From Ananas comosus (lineage: Eukaryota; Streptophyta; Magnoliopsida; Poales; Bromeliaceae): 64,000 nucleotides of DNA. The notes beneath the pieces were generated by a model that was given only the letters and a program-made list of their open reading frames with translations, had not been told where the DNA came from and searched no databases. The DNA lies in assembly GCF_001540865.1 (NCBI RefSeq), contig NC_033623.1:10965616-11029615 (forward strand), given 5' to 3'. Below, in pieces: positions 10,963 to 23,520 of this stretch; position 1 is the first letter of the stretch, and every line of letters starts with the position of its first letter. The position numbers were made by a program, and so were the translations under genes.

Positions 10963-12250
10963 TTAGATAAAAGTTAAAAAATATATATTTATTTGACAGT
11001 AGTTTAATTTTGTGCCAAAAAGGTATATAAAATGTGTTTTGCAAAAATTAATGTGTTTTCTCAAAAAACTAAAATAGAAATCACACGGGTTGTAGCATTA
11101 CACTTCAAACCACAAAGTGGTGGTGTTTTTTCAATCTACAATCAATAAAATATAGAGTAAACTTCAAATACCCCCATTGTGGTTTCGCACTTTCTCACTT
11201 TAATATCTTGTGTTTTAAAGTGTATCAAGTTAGCCCCTGTGGTTTCGCACTTTCTCACTTTAGTATCATGTGGTTTAAAGTGTATAAAGTTAGTACCCTA
11301 TGGTTTCTTTTTTTTCTTTTTATTATCTATTTTACTAATTTTTTTCGTTAATTAAAAATTAGTGACAAAGTTAAAATTAAAGGGTACTAAAGTGAATATT
11401 CGATAAACTAGGTAGAGTATCTGAAGTTTTTTATATTTAATTTAATGAAATATTAACGGAGGAAAAAAAATCAGTGACAAAGTTAAAACTANAAATAATA
11501 TAAAAGGAATAAAAATGTCAATTTACCTCATTCACTAATCAGGATTAAGTATTTTACCTATGGTTAACTATATATTTCTAACGGATCCTAACAGTAGGAG
11601 TATATTTGAAAATATTAGAACTTTTGTAAGAATAAATATAAAAAGTTGAATTTTATAGAAATATATTTGCTATTTGATATGCTTATAGAGAGTTGTATGC
11701 AATTAACCCTTACTTAGATAAAAGTTAAAAAATATATATTTATTTGACAGTAGTTTAATTTTGTGCCAAAAAGGTATATAAAACGTGTTTTGCAAAAATT
11801 AATGTGTTTTCTCAAAAAACTAAAATAGAAATCACACAAGTTGTAGCATTACACTTCAAACCACAAAGTGGTGGTGTTTTTTCAATCTACAATCAATAAA
11901 ATATAGGGTAAACTTCAAACACCCCCATTATGGTTTCACACTTTCTCACTCTAATACTATGTGGTTTAAAGTGTATCAAGTTAGCCCCTGTGGTTTCACA
12001 CTTTCTCACTTTAGTATTCTTTGGTTTAAAGTGTATAAAGTTAGTACCCTATGGTTTCATTTTTTTTCTTTTTATTATCCATTTTACTAATTTTTTTCGT
12101 TAATTATAAATTAGTGACAAAGTTAAAATTAAAGGGTACTAAAGTGAATATTCGATAAACCTAGGTAGGGTATCTGAACTTTTTTATATTTAATTTAATG
12201 AAATATTAACGGAGGAAAAAAAAATCAGTGACAAAGTTAAAACTAAAGAG
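10742..12250. repeat. Direct repeat B around the N at 11492
   Basis: 10742-11491 is repeated at 11493 to about 12245 with a few per cent base change. The left copy stops exactly at the N, while the right copy runs on. This is the geometry of two overlapping contig ends placed side by side instead of being merged. Confidence 0.85.
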
Positions 12251-12507
12251 TACTAAAGTAAATATTCGATAAACCTATGTAGGGTATCTGAAGTTTTCTG
12301 TATATAATTTAATAAAATATTAACAGATGAGCCGACGAAAAGAGAAAAATGAAATCACAGGGCACTAAATTGATGCACTTTAAACCACAGGGTATTAAAG
12401 TGAGAAAGTGCGAAACCGCAGAATACTAAATTGATACGCTTTAAACCACAGGGTACTAAAGTGAAAAAGTGCGAAACCACAGGGGTGGTATTTGAAGTTT
12501 TTCCTAA
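11155..12507. repeat. Foldback repeat family, two partly overlapping copies
   Basis: 11155 to about 11440 and 11907-12507 carry the ctgtggtttcgcacttt / gtgtatcaagttag blocks. The second copy is complete, from aaacttcaaa to tttgaagttt. The first is cut by the N at 11492 as part of direct repeat B. Confidence 0.7.
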
Positions 12508-13072
12508 AATATATTCCATTCATAACCCTTTTAATGACAAATCTTATATAAACTATATTACTTTTTATATTTTTCCGATCTGCAGTCTATAAAATATAAT
12601 ATTTTGATATCTTTTTAACGACAGATCGTATATAAATTGTAATTACTTTCTGAATTTACCCAAATAAACTGTATGATTCCATTAACATCTCAGATCAACT
12701 GAAGCCAAAAGCTCATGGAGGTGCTTCAGAAAAGGTGATGGGCAAACAGAGGAGAAGCTGCTGGAGTTATCCAGTTCCTTTTTAGATGACTTCAGAGGAG
12801 GCAAATTGCAATGCAATGGGTGGCCAACAACTACATCAGCATACACAGTGTCTAAAGCTTTAGTAAATTCATACACTATGATTTTGGCCCAAAAATACCC
12901 TTCTTTGTGCATAAATTGTGTAAACCCCGGTTTTGTTAAAACTGATATGAATTGGAACATTGGAATTATGACCGTTGAAGAAGGTGCCAAGGGACCTGTC
13001 ATGTTAGCCCTAATGGACGGTCCTGATCGCTCCGGTCTCTTCTTTGATCAGATTGAAGAGTCCACCATTTGA

Positions 13073-14199
13073 TTAAATAAGGTGGCCATTTTAATTTTTT
13101 CTACAATATGTAATAATTAATCATCTACACTTTTTTCATTTTTTTCCCTATTTGAATAATAGGAGCTGCTAAGGCTAACTATAAAACCCTTCGGAGGTGA
13201 CTTGAAAGGTCAAAAGTATGCACTTTACATATATTGTGATCATATATAGAAATAAATTTTACTAACTGTTTACTAACGCAAATGACAAGGGACTTGGTGA
13301 TTGGTATCCGAAGTTACAAATTCGAAGCCTAATTGCTTCATATTTTCAGTTAAGTTTATTTGTAAAAAAAATAAACCAAACGAGTAGCATACAATCTTCC
13401 TCTAAAAAAAAAAAACCCCAAAAGAGAAAACTCGGTTATAAACTCTTTTCCAAACAAGTTAAACTATAAACAAATTTGTGTTGGATTTACAGAAAACATG
13501 CTGAAATTTAACTTCACAAAACGATATGACTATAGACCTCCAATCTTAAATAATATTCATCTACACTATTTGACTAGTGAATGTGCGCGTAATTTCCCTT
13601 GCTTGTGAGGCTTCTTTCTACTACAACTCACATAGGCTTCCTCTATTTTTTTGATCTCGAATTCAAGTTCACCGATTGAAGCGAAGACCGACAAAATGGA
13701 ACGGAAGAGATCGAACTCTGGAACAGGGTCAAGTGGTACATTTACTGGTCGAAGGTAAAATGTGCACAATCTTCATCTGGATTATGGGGAAAACCCTGTA
13801 GCATGCAAGCAAGTCAATTCGACAAGGTAAAGTAAAAAAAAAAAAAAAAGAAAAAAAAAAGAAAAAGAAAAAGTATCCCTCTTGTTCTTTTCCTCTCTTT
13901 CAAAAAAAATAAAAAGAAAAAAAAAGAATTTGTTGACACTTTCCTTCCACGTGGGAAAGCATGTTTGGAAACAAAATCAGAATCAAAACTTGAACCAACT
14001 GCACGATGAAAAGGCGGAATACTTGCCATTCCGTCACTTGAATGATTGAATCGTCCCTATTACTATAGATTGAATTAACCACCTTATAGTAGGTAAAGAG
14101 CTCAAGACAAACAAAGCCCATGTGCCGATAGCGCATTATGGACTTCAAAAGGAGGAAACCACTGGCTTTGCAACTATCTCCACTGGCCGAGAAATTGGT
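13073..14199. other. Intergenic DNA downstream of SDR-2
   Basis: It holds the SINE-like copy listed separately and purine-rich tracts (13830-13925). No supported gene. Confidence 0.5.
13272..13415 (+). mobile_element. Diverged tRNA-derived SINE
   Basis: It aligns along its length with the better-preserved SINE at 48893-49086. An A-box-like block aacgcaaatgacaaggg is followed by a B-box-like block caaattcgaagcct, then a tail with gagtagcatac and a run of A. The promoter boxes are mutated, so this is an old copy. Confidence 0.6.
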
Positions 14200-14540
14200 T
14201 AAACTGCTAGCAATAATAACTCGTTGGGCCAAACCACCAGTCCAAAATACTTAAGCCCGGTTATTATTACTAGTGCTCTCTCTATTTAGACCTGACGTTT
14301 TCGTCGAGTCCAAACCAGAATTACCTGGAATTACCAGACGATGTGAGATTAAAAAGTAACACTTTGCCCGACATAGCACTTAACTCTCACACTTCCGATT
14401 GGTATTCGGCTCTGATACCAATTGTAACGATCCTATCCGATCCGCTAGCAATAATAACTCGTTGGGTCCAAACAACGGATCCAAAATATTAAAACTCAAT
14501 TATTATTACTAGGGTGTAAGCTTTATATATTCTAATCAGA
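14200..14540 (-). mobile_element. TRIM-like retroelement fragment
   Basis: A direct repeat of about 70 bp (14205-14274 and 14444-14514) begins gctagcaataataactcg and ends attattattactag. Between the copies, at about 14410-14421, ctctgatacca is the reverse complement of a primer binding site for initiator tRNA-Met (TGGTATCAGAG). So the element is in minus orientation, with the primer site next to the 14422-14515 terminal repeat. The inner part is about 150 bp with no coding capacity, as in terminal-repeat retrotransposons in miniature. The left terminal repeat is truncated. Confidence 0.6.
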
Positions 14541-15483
14541 ATCAGTTTTCCATCCGATGTTGAACTATTAGGGCATTATATTTTTTTTCCGAAATTGCTT
14601 CTATCTAGAATATTATGCCTTCATAGTAACCCCACTCTAGATCGACAGTTGGATGAATGCAGACTCGCTGTCTAGCTCACATAGAGGGCTTTCTTTAAAC
14701 AAGAGGAAGGCTTTTAAGGGGGGCGTTGAATGTTGAGACTGGGCCAAGTTCTCTTCTGTATCAACCTTAGTCTGCAGAGAGAATTGGGCCTTTCGTTTCT
14801 TAGACTTGGGTGCAACTTCGAAAGATCAGAAAGCAGGCCTGATTCAAGAATAGGGCTGTCGGTTGAGCCCATTTGGATTGGAGCCAGCTCCCCAATATTT
14901 TCTTATGTGTGACTCCTAATAAATAGTATTTATTTGGAAAAAGATTAAAATGTAAAAAAAGAAAATTTTGCTTGCAAATTTTAATATATAAATGAATTTT
15001 ATTTGATTATAGTCATGTAACTTGGCAAAATAATGTGAAGAATTATAGTAGATTTATTAATTAAGTTTGTTTTTCTATTACAGGTAGATTAGTTTGAAAA
15101 CTTCTATTGTGTGATAAATTAGTAAATTAATAAAGAATGAAATCAAATAAAATTTTTTTGAAGTATTCTAATTGTTGATGTATTTTGAAAATAGAGTGGT
15201 ATTTAAAGAAAAACTTGTCATTTACTATCAATAATATTCTAAATGAACTCCTTATATATAATTTAAGTTAATTAACTTAAATTTTTTTACAAAATTTATT
15301 GATAAAATTTTAATTATTATTTAACGAACAAAATTAAAATAGTTAACGATTTATCTTTTAGTTAAGTTGTTGCTATATTTTATAAATCGAGCAATGCTAT
15401 CTATACACCTTGAAGTTGTGTAAAATTTATATGCTACATTTTAAGAGGCTGAGATCAACTCGCTTATCTTAATAATCTTTTTA

Positions 15484-15912
15484 ATGTGTCCTATGTATGG
15501 TGGAGCCAATTTTTTTAATGTGTCCTGTGTATGGTGGAGCCTGAGACGGTCGACCACTTCTTTGTCAGATGCAAGATTACAAAATCCCTCTTGGACAACC
15601 AACTATTCAATAAAAAAATTTTACTCAGTTGCCTGTCAGTGAGTGGGCTGTGGGGGTAGGGAAGCTTACAACTATTGTCTCATTGTGGTGAATTATTTGG
15701 TTGGAGTGAAATAAGAGAATATTCTAGGAAAAAAAAACCGCAACTCAAGCCAATTGTTGGTGATGTCCCGTTACTTTAGAAACCTGTGAAAAACTTAGTA
15801 TTTTACATAAATTGACTCTCTCTCTTTTTTTTCGAGGCCGGGCTGTCTTAGTACGATGTTTAGTTCAACTTCTTTATGAATAAAGCGGTAGCATACTATT
15901 TTTTTTCAAAAA
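15484..15912 (+). mobile_element. 5'-truncated LINE: end of ORF2 plus 3' tail
   Basis: The frame from about 15535 contains EPETVDHFFVRCKITKSLL, the pattern of the zinc-binding domain that ends plant LINE ORF2 proteins (C..C..ETVDHLF..C). It soon meets stops, so it is decayed. The 3' end reads tgaataaagcggtagcatac and then an A-rich run at about 15905. A block of about 30 bp (taatgtgtcctatgtatggt) is present twice at 15484-15541. Confidence 0.6.
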
Positions 15913-16930
15913 AAATAAATTAATGTTAAATGTTTTAAAATATTTAAAATTTTAAATCTAAAAGTATAACATATTCACGAAGTGAATAGGTAGCATTTTT
16001 TTTTTTGTAAATATACAAAGATGTACATGTCGGTGTTGTGACCTTGACTAATGTACATATCGGTACATAAACTTTTGAACAAATCTCTTTTATATACAGT
16101 CAAAATTTTTATATAATTAATGCCTAGGTAATAATTTTTTGAATCATGTGATGTGTTAAAATCGGAACGGAAAAAAAAAGATACAGAAAATAATTTAATG
16201 TAGAAAAAAAAGGATAAAAAAAGAGCACACCGATATTTACGTGGTTCGGCCAATGACCTACGTCCACGGACGAAGACGGAGCAAATAATTTATTAATGTC
16301 GAAAGACGGAGTACAAGAAAATTTCTCAAAGACCAAAATTTAATTAGATCCGAAGCACCGAAAATCCGCATTCGTACATGCGATTCCAAATAAGCTGCTC
16401 GGCTTACCAAATGAAGGATGTACGGCACCATGCACCCTGATTGATGGTGTTGCAGCCACCGTACGAACCATCACAAGCCACTTAATTAATTAGTGCATCA
16501 CAGCTCCTTCAACAGAAACAAGCAACCTCACATTTTATTAATTAGCATGGCATCTTAATAGGCCGGTCTCTTGCAGAACCAAGAACTCTCTAATATGCAA
16601 GGCTTAATTTGAGTCGCGGCGGCTTCATTAACATGGCTGGCATATATATAGAGAATGGCTTCAAATTAGAGTCTAATTGGAACTCTAATCTAATTAGATT
16701 TCTAAATACAAGTCTAATCTAATTCAATTTGAAATTAGATTCCGATTTATAATTCATATGTGCCAAATTAAATCTAAATTATATATAATTTCAATTAAAT
16801 TAGGATTTAACTCTAATTTAGATAACTACAAATTTAAACCAAATATAACATGATGTTTTATATATTAGTATTTTATCAGATAAGTGATATTATTTCAAGA
16901 CGTATGTTTATTTGAAGATAAATGTAAGCT

Positions 16931-17510
16931 AGGGGTGGCAATCCAGCTCGTGTTCGGCTCGAAATGAGCTCGAGATCGAATCGCTCGTTTAGTAAATGAG
17001 CCGAACACGAGCTGAATTTTTCGGCCCGTTTAATAAACGAACTGAACACGAGCTAGTGTTAGCTCGCTCGTGTTCGGCTCGATAACAGCTCAAATACATA
17101 TATTTTATATTTATATAATTTATTTAATGTATATTATTATATATAAATATATAATTATATATAATATATATTTTTATTATTTAATTTTTAGCAAAAGAAA
17201 AATATAAATGCGAGCTTAATTATAAAAAGACTCATTTGTATGTAAAGTTTCAACTATTAGATTAAAGTCTAATGAATAAAATTTTATAAATTTAATTTTT
17301 TTATATATATTCAATCTAATTCTTTTTAACTTATTGTTTGTTGGTCAGCTCGTGAGCCAGTTCGTATTCGGCTCGTTTATTAACGAGTGGAACACGAGCT
17401 GAATTTTTGGCTCGATCCTTTAACGAGCCAACTCGTGTTCGGCTCGTTTATTAAACGAGCTGAATATGAGCCGGCCCTAGCTCGCTCGTGTTCGGCTCTT
17501 TTACACCCCT
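16931..17510. mobile_element. hAT-like MITE with ends AGGGGTG
   Basis: The left end is aggggtggcaa (16931) and the right end ttacacccct (17510), inverted to each other. Inside, blocks of gagccgaacacgagc and gctcgtgttcggctc alternate on both strands, flanking an AT-rich middle. There is no ORF and no clear 8-bp target duplication. Confidence 0.55.
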
Positions 17511-17780
17511 ACTCCATGCAGGAATACTGGTTTCAGCTCTGCCTTTTCATTATTTTTGGGTCATGCATGTTTCAGCATCAATAACTTTTAATACTCTTTT
17601 GCTTCACCAGAGAGACAAAATAAAATAATGAGGCTCAAAAACAAGAACCTAAACCTTATGCTATCAAAAATATTAAAGTTATTTTATAATTGTATTTTGC
17701 TTTTTTTTTTAACAATACAATTGAGAAATAGTTTTTAAATAAAATTATAGCAGCTCTTTCTCTCTTGATACAATTTTATT

Positions 17781-17930
17781 TGACGCTTTAATAGTTCCAC
17801 ATCAGATAACATGAATATGTGTGAGAAATTTATGTGTAGCTGTATAGCATATTATTAGCTAATAACTGAATTTAAATATTTTGTATTAATATTTTAGACT
17901 CGACAAGTTATCAGTGTTGGTGGACAGAGT
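17781..17930 (+). repeat. Solo terminal repeat related to the 53286-54142 TRIM array
   Basis: It shares atagttccacatcagat, gaatttaaatattttg, agactcg and acaagttatcagtg in the same order as the terminal repeats at 53286, 53745 and 53979. No primer site or second repeat follows. Confidence 0.4.
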
Positions 17931-17939
17931 CATCACATG

Positions 17940-17941
<2 letters not shown>

Positions 17942-17971
<30 letters not shown>
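17942..17971. repeat. (CT)n microsatellite
   Basis: About 15 CT dinucleotides. Confidence 0.95.
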
Positions 17972-17975
<4 letters not shown>

Positions 17976-18991
17976 TTGGTTGCTGTATCCACATCAGCAA
18001 AAACTGACAATCAATCTTAGTTGCCAAGGGGATAGGAAAGGACAACAAGTGATGAAGACTTACACATGTACAAAGACCAAACCCTAGCTTAGTGGCTGCT
18101 TCCCTTTGGACCAGTTTCTAGGAAAAAGAGGAGGTAGTTGGAATGTTGATCTTGAACTCTGTAGGCACTTTTAATGGGGCTCCTCAATTCACAAACCATG
18201 TGTTCCACATGGAAAGAGAATCAATTGGGCCCTCAACTTTAGACCAAGTGATCAAAAAGGGTCCCAGTAAGGAAATACTTTAGATTCTTTTTAGATGAAT
18301 ATCTTATATATGCTACTGATATAGTCACAATTGATATTGCATGAGTTAATCAATTAAATTTCTTTACATTATAGTACCAGCACATTAGCATTATTAATAT
18401 ATAAAGATAATATTTGATAATTTTGTAGCAGTACCTCGCAATATAGAGTTTCTATGTGATCTGATAATGTACTGATTAATTTATATAATATTTTAAAGGC
18501 CAATTTGTATAAAAAAATCCACTAATTTTATGTTTTTGCAAAAGTGGGCCACCTTTTTAGTTTTTGCAGATTCGGACCGAATTTTTAGAAGGATGACCAA
18601 ACAACTCTTCTGTCAAAATGCATAAAAATTATATGCTTTAAACGCCTAGAAAAATACAACTGTTAAGTCACTAAGTGTAAAACTTCTTGAAATGACAACT
18701 GCTAAGCCATAATTATATGTACCTTTCTCGTGAAACGAAAAACCTCATTCAAGACAAAATAAAAAAATAAAGAATAATTAGTAAGATGAAAGAGTGCAAC
18801 ATCCTCTCAAATAGTGCAACAAACTCATCAAAATAGTGCAATATCTGTATAAGTAGTGCAACATATGCATTGTTAATACATATTTTGCATGATTTTTACA
18901 CTAAATTACGCACAGTTTAGTATATTACGCGAAAATAATATATTATATTACAACATACTATAAAAATTATACAATATATGTATAAACGGTG

Positions 18992-19283
18992 NNNNNNNNN
19001 CCAAATCAATTGAATTTTTGTTTGAAAATTCTTTAAACTATTTAAAACAAGATCTATACCCTTGATCTTTATTACAAGACTCCTATCATTATTTTTTAAA
19101 GAATATTCATTTTCAGCCGTTCATTTTTGTGTCACTTGATGGATAAGAAAATAATATCGGAAATGTATGAAATTTGATTTCTAAACATTTCAAGTGGTAT
19201 AGATCACGTTCAACAGTGCGGATCGTCGATTTATAGGCTCCATTATTGAAAATAAATGGATGGCAATGGAGCTCGTTTGCTAN
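18992..19283. other. Assembly gaps bracketing a 282-bp contig
   Basis: Nine N at 18992-19000 and one at 19283 enclose AT-rich sequence with no feature. Its placement and order are uncertain. Confidence 0.9.
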
Positions 19284-19404
19284 TTTTAAATATTTTTTAA
19301 TGTGTTTTTCATATTATTAAGTCTAATCAAATATGGTTATATATTTTTTTCTTATTTACATTTTTATTTATTTATTTAATTTGTAAATTTTTATTAAAAT
19401 ATTT

Positions 19405-19439
19405 TTTTTTCGCTGTATCGCGCGGGTCACTACACTAGT
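19405..19439 (+). mobile_element. Possible Helitron 3' end
   Basis: gtatcgcgcgggtcactaca followed by CTAG and then T (19435-19439) resembles plant Helitron 3' termini: a GC-rich hairpin a few bases before CTRR, inserted before T. The hairpin here is imperfect and the 5' TC end was not located. The AT-rich DNA upstream, with repeated agtgcaaca motifs (18792-18862), may be its body. Confidence 0.4.
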
Positions 19440-20245
19440 ATATATTTATATTTCAAATCATCATTAAAAAATATGAAAAATCTAAAAAAATGAGAGCTTG
19501 CCATGTCATCTTTCTTATTGGGGATTCATATATGTTACAGGTCATTGATGACGTTATATTAATACAATTCTTATCAGTAAGATTTATTTTAGGGGCTTTT
19601 GTTCAAAATTTCTAAATTGACTCTGCTATTTTCCAAATATTTTTCTAAACTTCAAATTTTATTAATAAACTCTCAGGTTCGGAGTATATTTTAAAAAAAA
19701 ATTATAAATCATGGCATTTTAATTTATCAAAAATATATTAAATATTTTTAAAGTTTTGAAAGATATATTACATATTATCCTTTTATTTTTTATAGAAATA
19801 ACAATATTTAATCAATGATTCATATTGCACAAAAGTATATAAACAATTTTAGAAACAACACATTAATTTTAATATAAAATCATCGAATCATCCTTACGGC
19901 CGCGTTTGGTTCTTCGAAAAATAATAGAGGACTATTTTTGAAAACAAAATTCATAAAAAATAAAATTTTTAGCTTGCAGCTTTATTTTTATTTTCAAAAA
20001 AAGAAGACATGGAAAACGAAAGAAAAGGACTTTCTTGTGAAATTATTTTTTTAAAAAAATATTCTTTCTAAAAATAAATATATATATATATTTTTAATTA
20101 AAAACTAACTATAGTATCGATAGTATCAAACTCTTGGTATTATCGAATTTTCTGTTGTTAGATCTACCTTTTAATTATCCTTTTATCCAACGGCCGAAAA
20201 CTCGATAGTATCAAACACTTTGTACTATCGATAGTATAGTAGTAT

Positions 20246-20287
<42 letters not shown>

Positions 20288-21073
20288 TCTCTCTCTCTCT
20301 CTCTCTCTCTATATATTATATATATATATAAACAATTATTATATGATTGAGAAAGACTATTGTCCATTAAAAGCATAGAGTTCCTTATACTCCCCTAACT
20401 TTCTAAACCATTCATCATTTTGATAAATGGTTAGATGAAGAGGAAGATAAATTGAGAAGAATAGGATATCTTAATTTTTTTTCTTTTTGAATATCTCCCT
20501 ACTTTTCTTCTGTCTCTCATCTAACCATCCATCAATTGATTAGAAAAAGTAGGAGTTATAAGGGTTCGTGTACTCCTAATAACACAATAGCAGAAGAGAG
20601 AGAGAGAATCCGACTATGGCTGCTTATAAAGCTTCAAGCAATTCGGTGCTTGAAATTTTTACCGTTGAGATCATATCTGCTTTGCATCATTTATCATGCC
20701 GTTGTAAATCATACTCTATTCAACCAACACTTTCACTCAACCCTAAGGATCACATCATTCCTAACAGCACATTCTTAATACAAGTGGCCAAAATCCTACA
20801 AGCACCATAACTTGTACTTTTAAAAATATAGTAAGCTCAATTATATATATATATAATATATATATAAAAAACTAGGCTAGAATACTATCATAGCACCAAG
20901 TATTGTCTATTAGTTTTTTAGCGCATGGATTGTGAATGTGCGGGTTAGAATGATGGGCTTGCCCGCCTTGGGTTGGTGGGTGGTTGTGTGAATAGTATCA
21001 TCAAACGAGGTAAAAAAATCAAGAATTAAATCTACGGTGGAAAATTTCGGGATAAGTATTGCAGCCGGACACT

Positions 21074-21116
<43 letters not shown>

Positions 21117-22000
21117 TCTTCTCTCTCCTACATATATATTATATATATATATATAAGAGAGAGAGAGAGAGAGAATTAGGCTGGAATACTATTAACAGCA
21201 CTAAGTTGTTGGTGCTATTAGTTTTTTAGCCTTTGGATTAAGAAATGTGCTGTTAGAATGATGTGGGCCCCCTACGGTTGAGTGGGCAGTTGGTTGAATA
21301 GTATAATCTAACGGATAAAAATAATCAAAGGAATTAATCTAACGGCAGAAAACTTGATAGCACCAAATATTTGGTGCTATCGATAGCATAGCAGCCGAAC
21401 TCTATATATATATATATAGTGTGTGTGTGCGCGAAAAGTCATTGCAAAAGTTATAAAATTTATTTTTAATAATAAATGTTAAAGCAATGCAAGTGTATAT
21501 CGATCATATAGATGTAAATTTTACGCTCTAGTTTTTGAAAAGTTAGGGTTATTCATTTATCATATAATAAAATTTTTTAAATATTGAAACACTAATTTAA
21601 AAGAATTTTATAAATTCTTGGATCTACCGGACGTAAGATATACATTCCAGTATAGAATGAACACGTAGTATTTTTCTAAAAACACAATTTTTTATATACC
21701 CCTCACTATTATTCAATTTTTTGAAATTCACACTTTGTTTTCTAAAATACCCTCTGAAAATCCTAATCTTCTCAATAAATCCCTAAGGGCATGTTTTAGG
21801 GGCAAATTTGAAAATAAAAAAAGTAATTTTAAAAATCTGAAATAAATTAGATACTTTTTAAGGTTTGGAAATGTATATTAGGTAGGTATTATCCCTTTTC
21901 TAAAAGTCATCGAGTATGATTGAAGCGTAAGACATGACGCCAAAAACAAAGAAATTTCCTTAATTAATTAATTAATTAGCCTATGTTCCTGCTATATATA
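19440..22000. other. Intergenic region with microsatellite-flanked repeats
   Basis: CT/GA tracts occur at about 20251-20311, 21074-21113 and 21159-21172, and TA tracts at about 20842-20868 and 21401-21418. Between them, 20866-21070 and 21173-21400 are diverged copies of one element: both carry ggctagaatacta or ggctggaatacta near the start and an agcagccg block near the end. A perfect 26-bp palindrome lies at 21356-21381, centred on caaatatttg. No gene was supported. Confidence 0.6.
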
Positions 22001-22007
22001 TATATTG
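21990..22007 (+). promoter_or_regulatory. Probable TATA box of SDR-3
   Basis: A ctatatatatatatt run lies about 105 bp before the ATG at 22108, leaving room for a leader of about 70 bp. This is based on position and composition only. Confidence 0.4.
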
Positions 22008-22107
22008 GTGGCAAACTAGAGTTCCCACATTGAGTCCCATTTGGAACCTGAAGCTATCACAATAGTACTCTCTCTTAAACCTTCTCTTGATTACAACATC
22101 TACAGAT

Positions 22108-23481
22108 ATGGCATCAAAAACTAAGGAAGATCAGATCCCCAGTCCCAACAGGTAACATTCACAAACTCTAATGTTCTGTCTAAACACACGAAATATCTTA
22201 TTCGATGTATTCTTTTTCTTTATTCAATGTATCCTTTTTCTTTATTCAAAAAGCTTTCACTGTCGAGCTGGGTGATATCTCCATCTTTTTAATATTCGAT
22301 TTGACGCTATGATCGTTTTTAACCTTTTTATTACTCTTCTTTTATCTTTATTTTTAGTTTTTTTTTTTCTTTTGATTTTTTCCTTCTCTTGAGGCCCTTG
22401 CTAGCTCACTCTGTGTAGTTAAATTCATTACTTGAATAAATGAAGCAAGTAGAGTGCTATTTTTTTATCAAACAAAAAAAAACGCTTTTAGTATTCTTAG
22501 ACAAGAAACTTGATTAAATATTTAATAAGACACATTACATTCAGCCTCCAAGATACTTTTCTAAACTAAAGTAATCAGCTTGCAGGTAAAATACAGTATC
22601 ATATAACAAATTATGGCCACCAAAATCTTGCAAGAGCTAAAATGAAAAATCTCATAGGCCTCGTTTTTGAATGAGTAAACATTGTGTTTCGTTCACCGTA
22701 TCTCTTATTTATTTGAGAAGCTGAAATATTTGGTAAATGAGGGATCTAGATATTTAGTGTCCGGAAAGGCATATAAAATTCAACTTTTGAGTCATTGTTT
22801 TAAAATAAAATAAATTATCTCGTAAGCAAAATATATTATCCTATTGAATCATGGATGAAAAAAATCAAACTCCTAATCTATTATCACACAAGGCAATTTT
22901 CATAGCGCATAAACTATCAGTGAATAGTTTGTTCTGGTATCCGAACAAGGTGATAACATACAAATTGTTACTGAACGACTTGTTTTGATATCCAAATATA
23001 TCCTAGGCAACTCTGTAGTCTTGTTACACAAATTTGTTCTTTACAAAAGTTGTTTTATTTAATTTTATTTTCTTTTCTCTTTTAGGATTGCCGTGGTAAC
23101 AGGAGGGAACAAAGGAATTGGATTGGAGATATGCAGGCAGTTGGCTTCTAATGGAGTCAGAGTCATACTAACTGCTAGAGATGAGAAGAGGGGTTTGGAA
23201 GCAGTAGAAAAGCTCAAACAATCCGGGCTTTCCGATGTAATCTTCCACCGATTAGATGTGACCGATCATTCCAGCATTGATTCATTATCGGAGTTCATCA
23301 AAAGCACTTTCGGAAAGCTCGACATTTTGGTACATACATGATCATTCTAAGTTGAAATCATTATTACATACCAGTGTCACTCTTTTATGAAGTTGTTGTT
23401 TTTGTTTCTTATAAAGGCCATTCTTTTGTTACAAACCTAATGAGCACGTTTGCATGTTTTCTTATAATTTTTATGATTCTC

Positions 23482-23520
<39 letters not shown>

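Larger units (their letters stand above)
8954..13072 (+). pseudogene. SDR-2: decayed short-chain dehydrogenase/reductase
   Basis: Proposed exons are 8954-8964 (MEK-R, inferred from phase), 9644-9887, 10047-10121, 10232-10414 and about 12694-13072. Exon 2 has an intact TGGNKGIG site and is nearly identical to SDR-3 exon 2. Exon 3 has NNAA. Decay signs: the catalytic Ser of the NVSS motif is Ala (NVSAKIA); exon 4 ends at a GC instead of a GT donor; exon 5 has an in-frame TGA near its start (12699-12701) and one extra A in the run near 12733. The rest of exon 5 still reads as family sequence with YTVSK and ends at TGA 13070-13072. Intron 4 is swollen by repeats and contains the N at 11492. It is likely non-functional; a sequencing error could explain the frameshift but not the Ser loss. 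Confidence 0.7.

Noticed and set aside
20164..20376. Frame with Glu/Arg repeats
   Set aside because: Translation of a CT/GA microsatellite.
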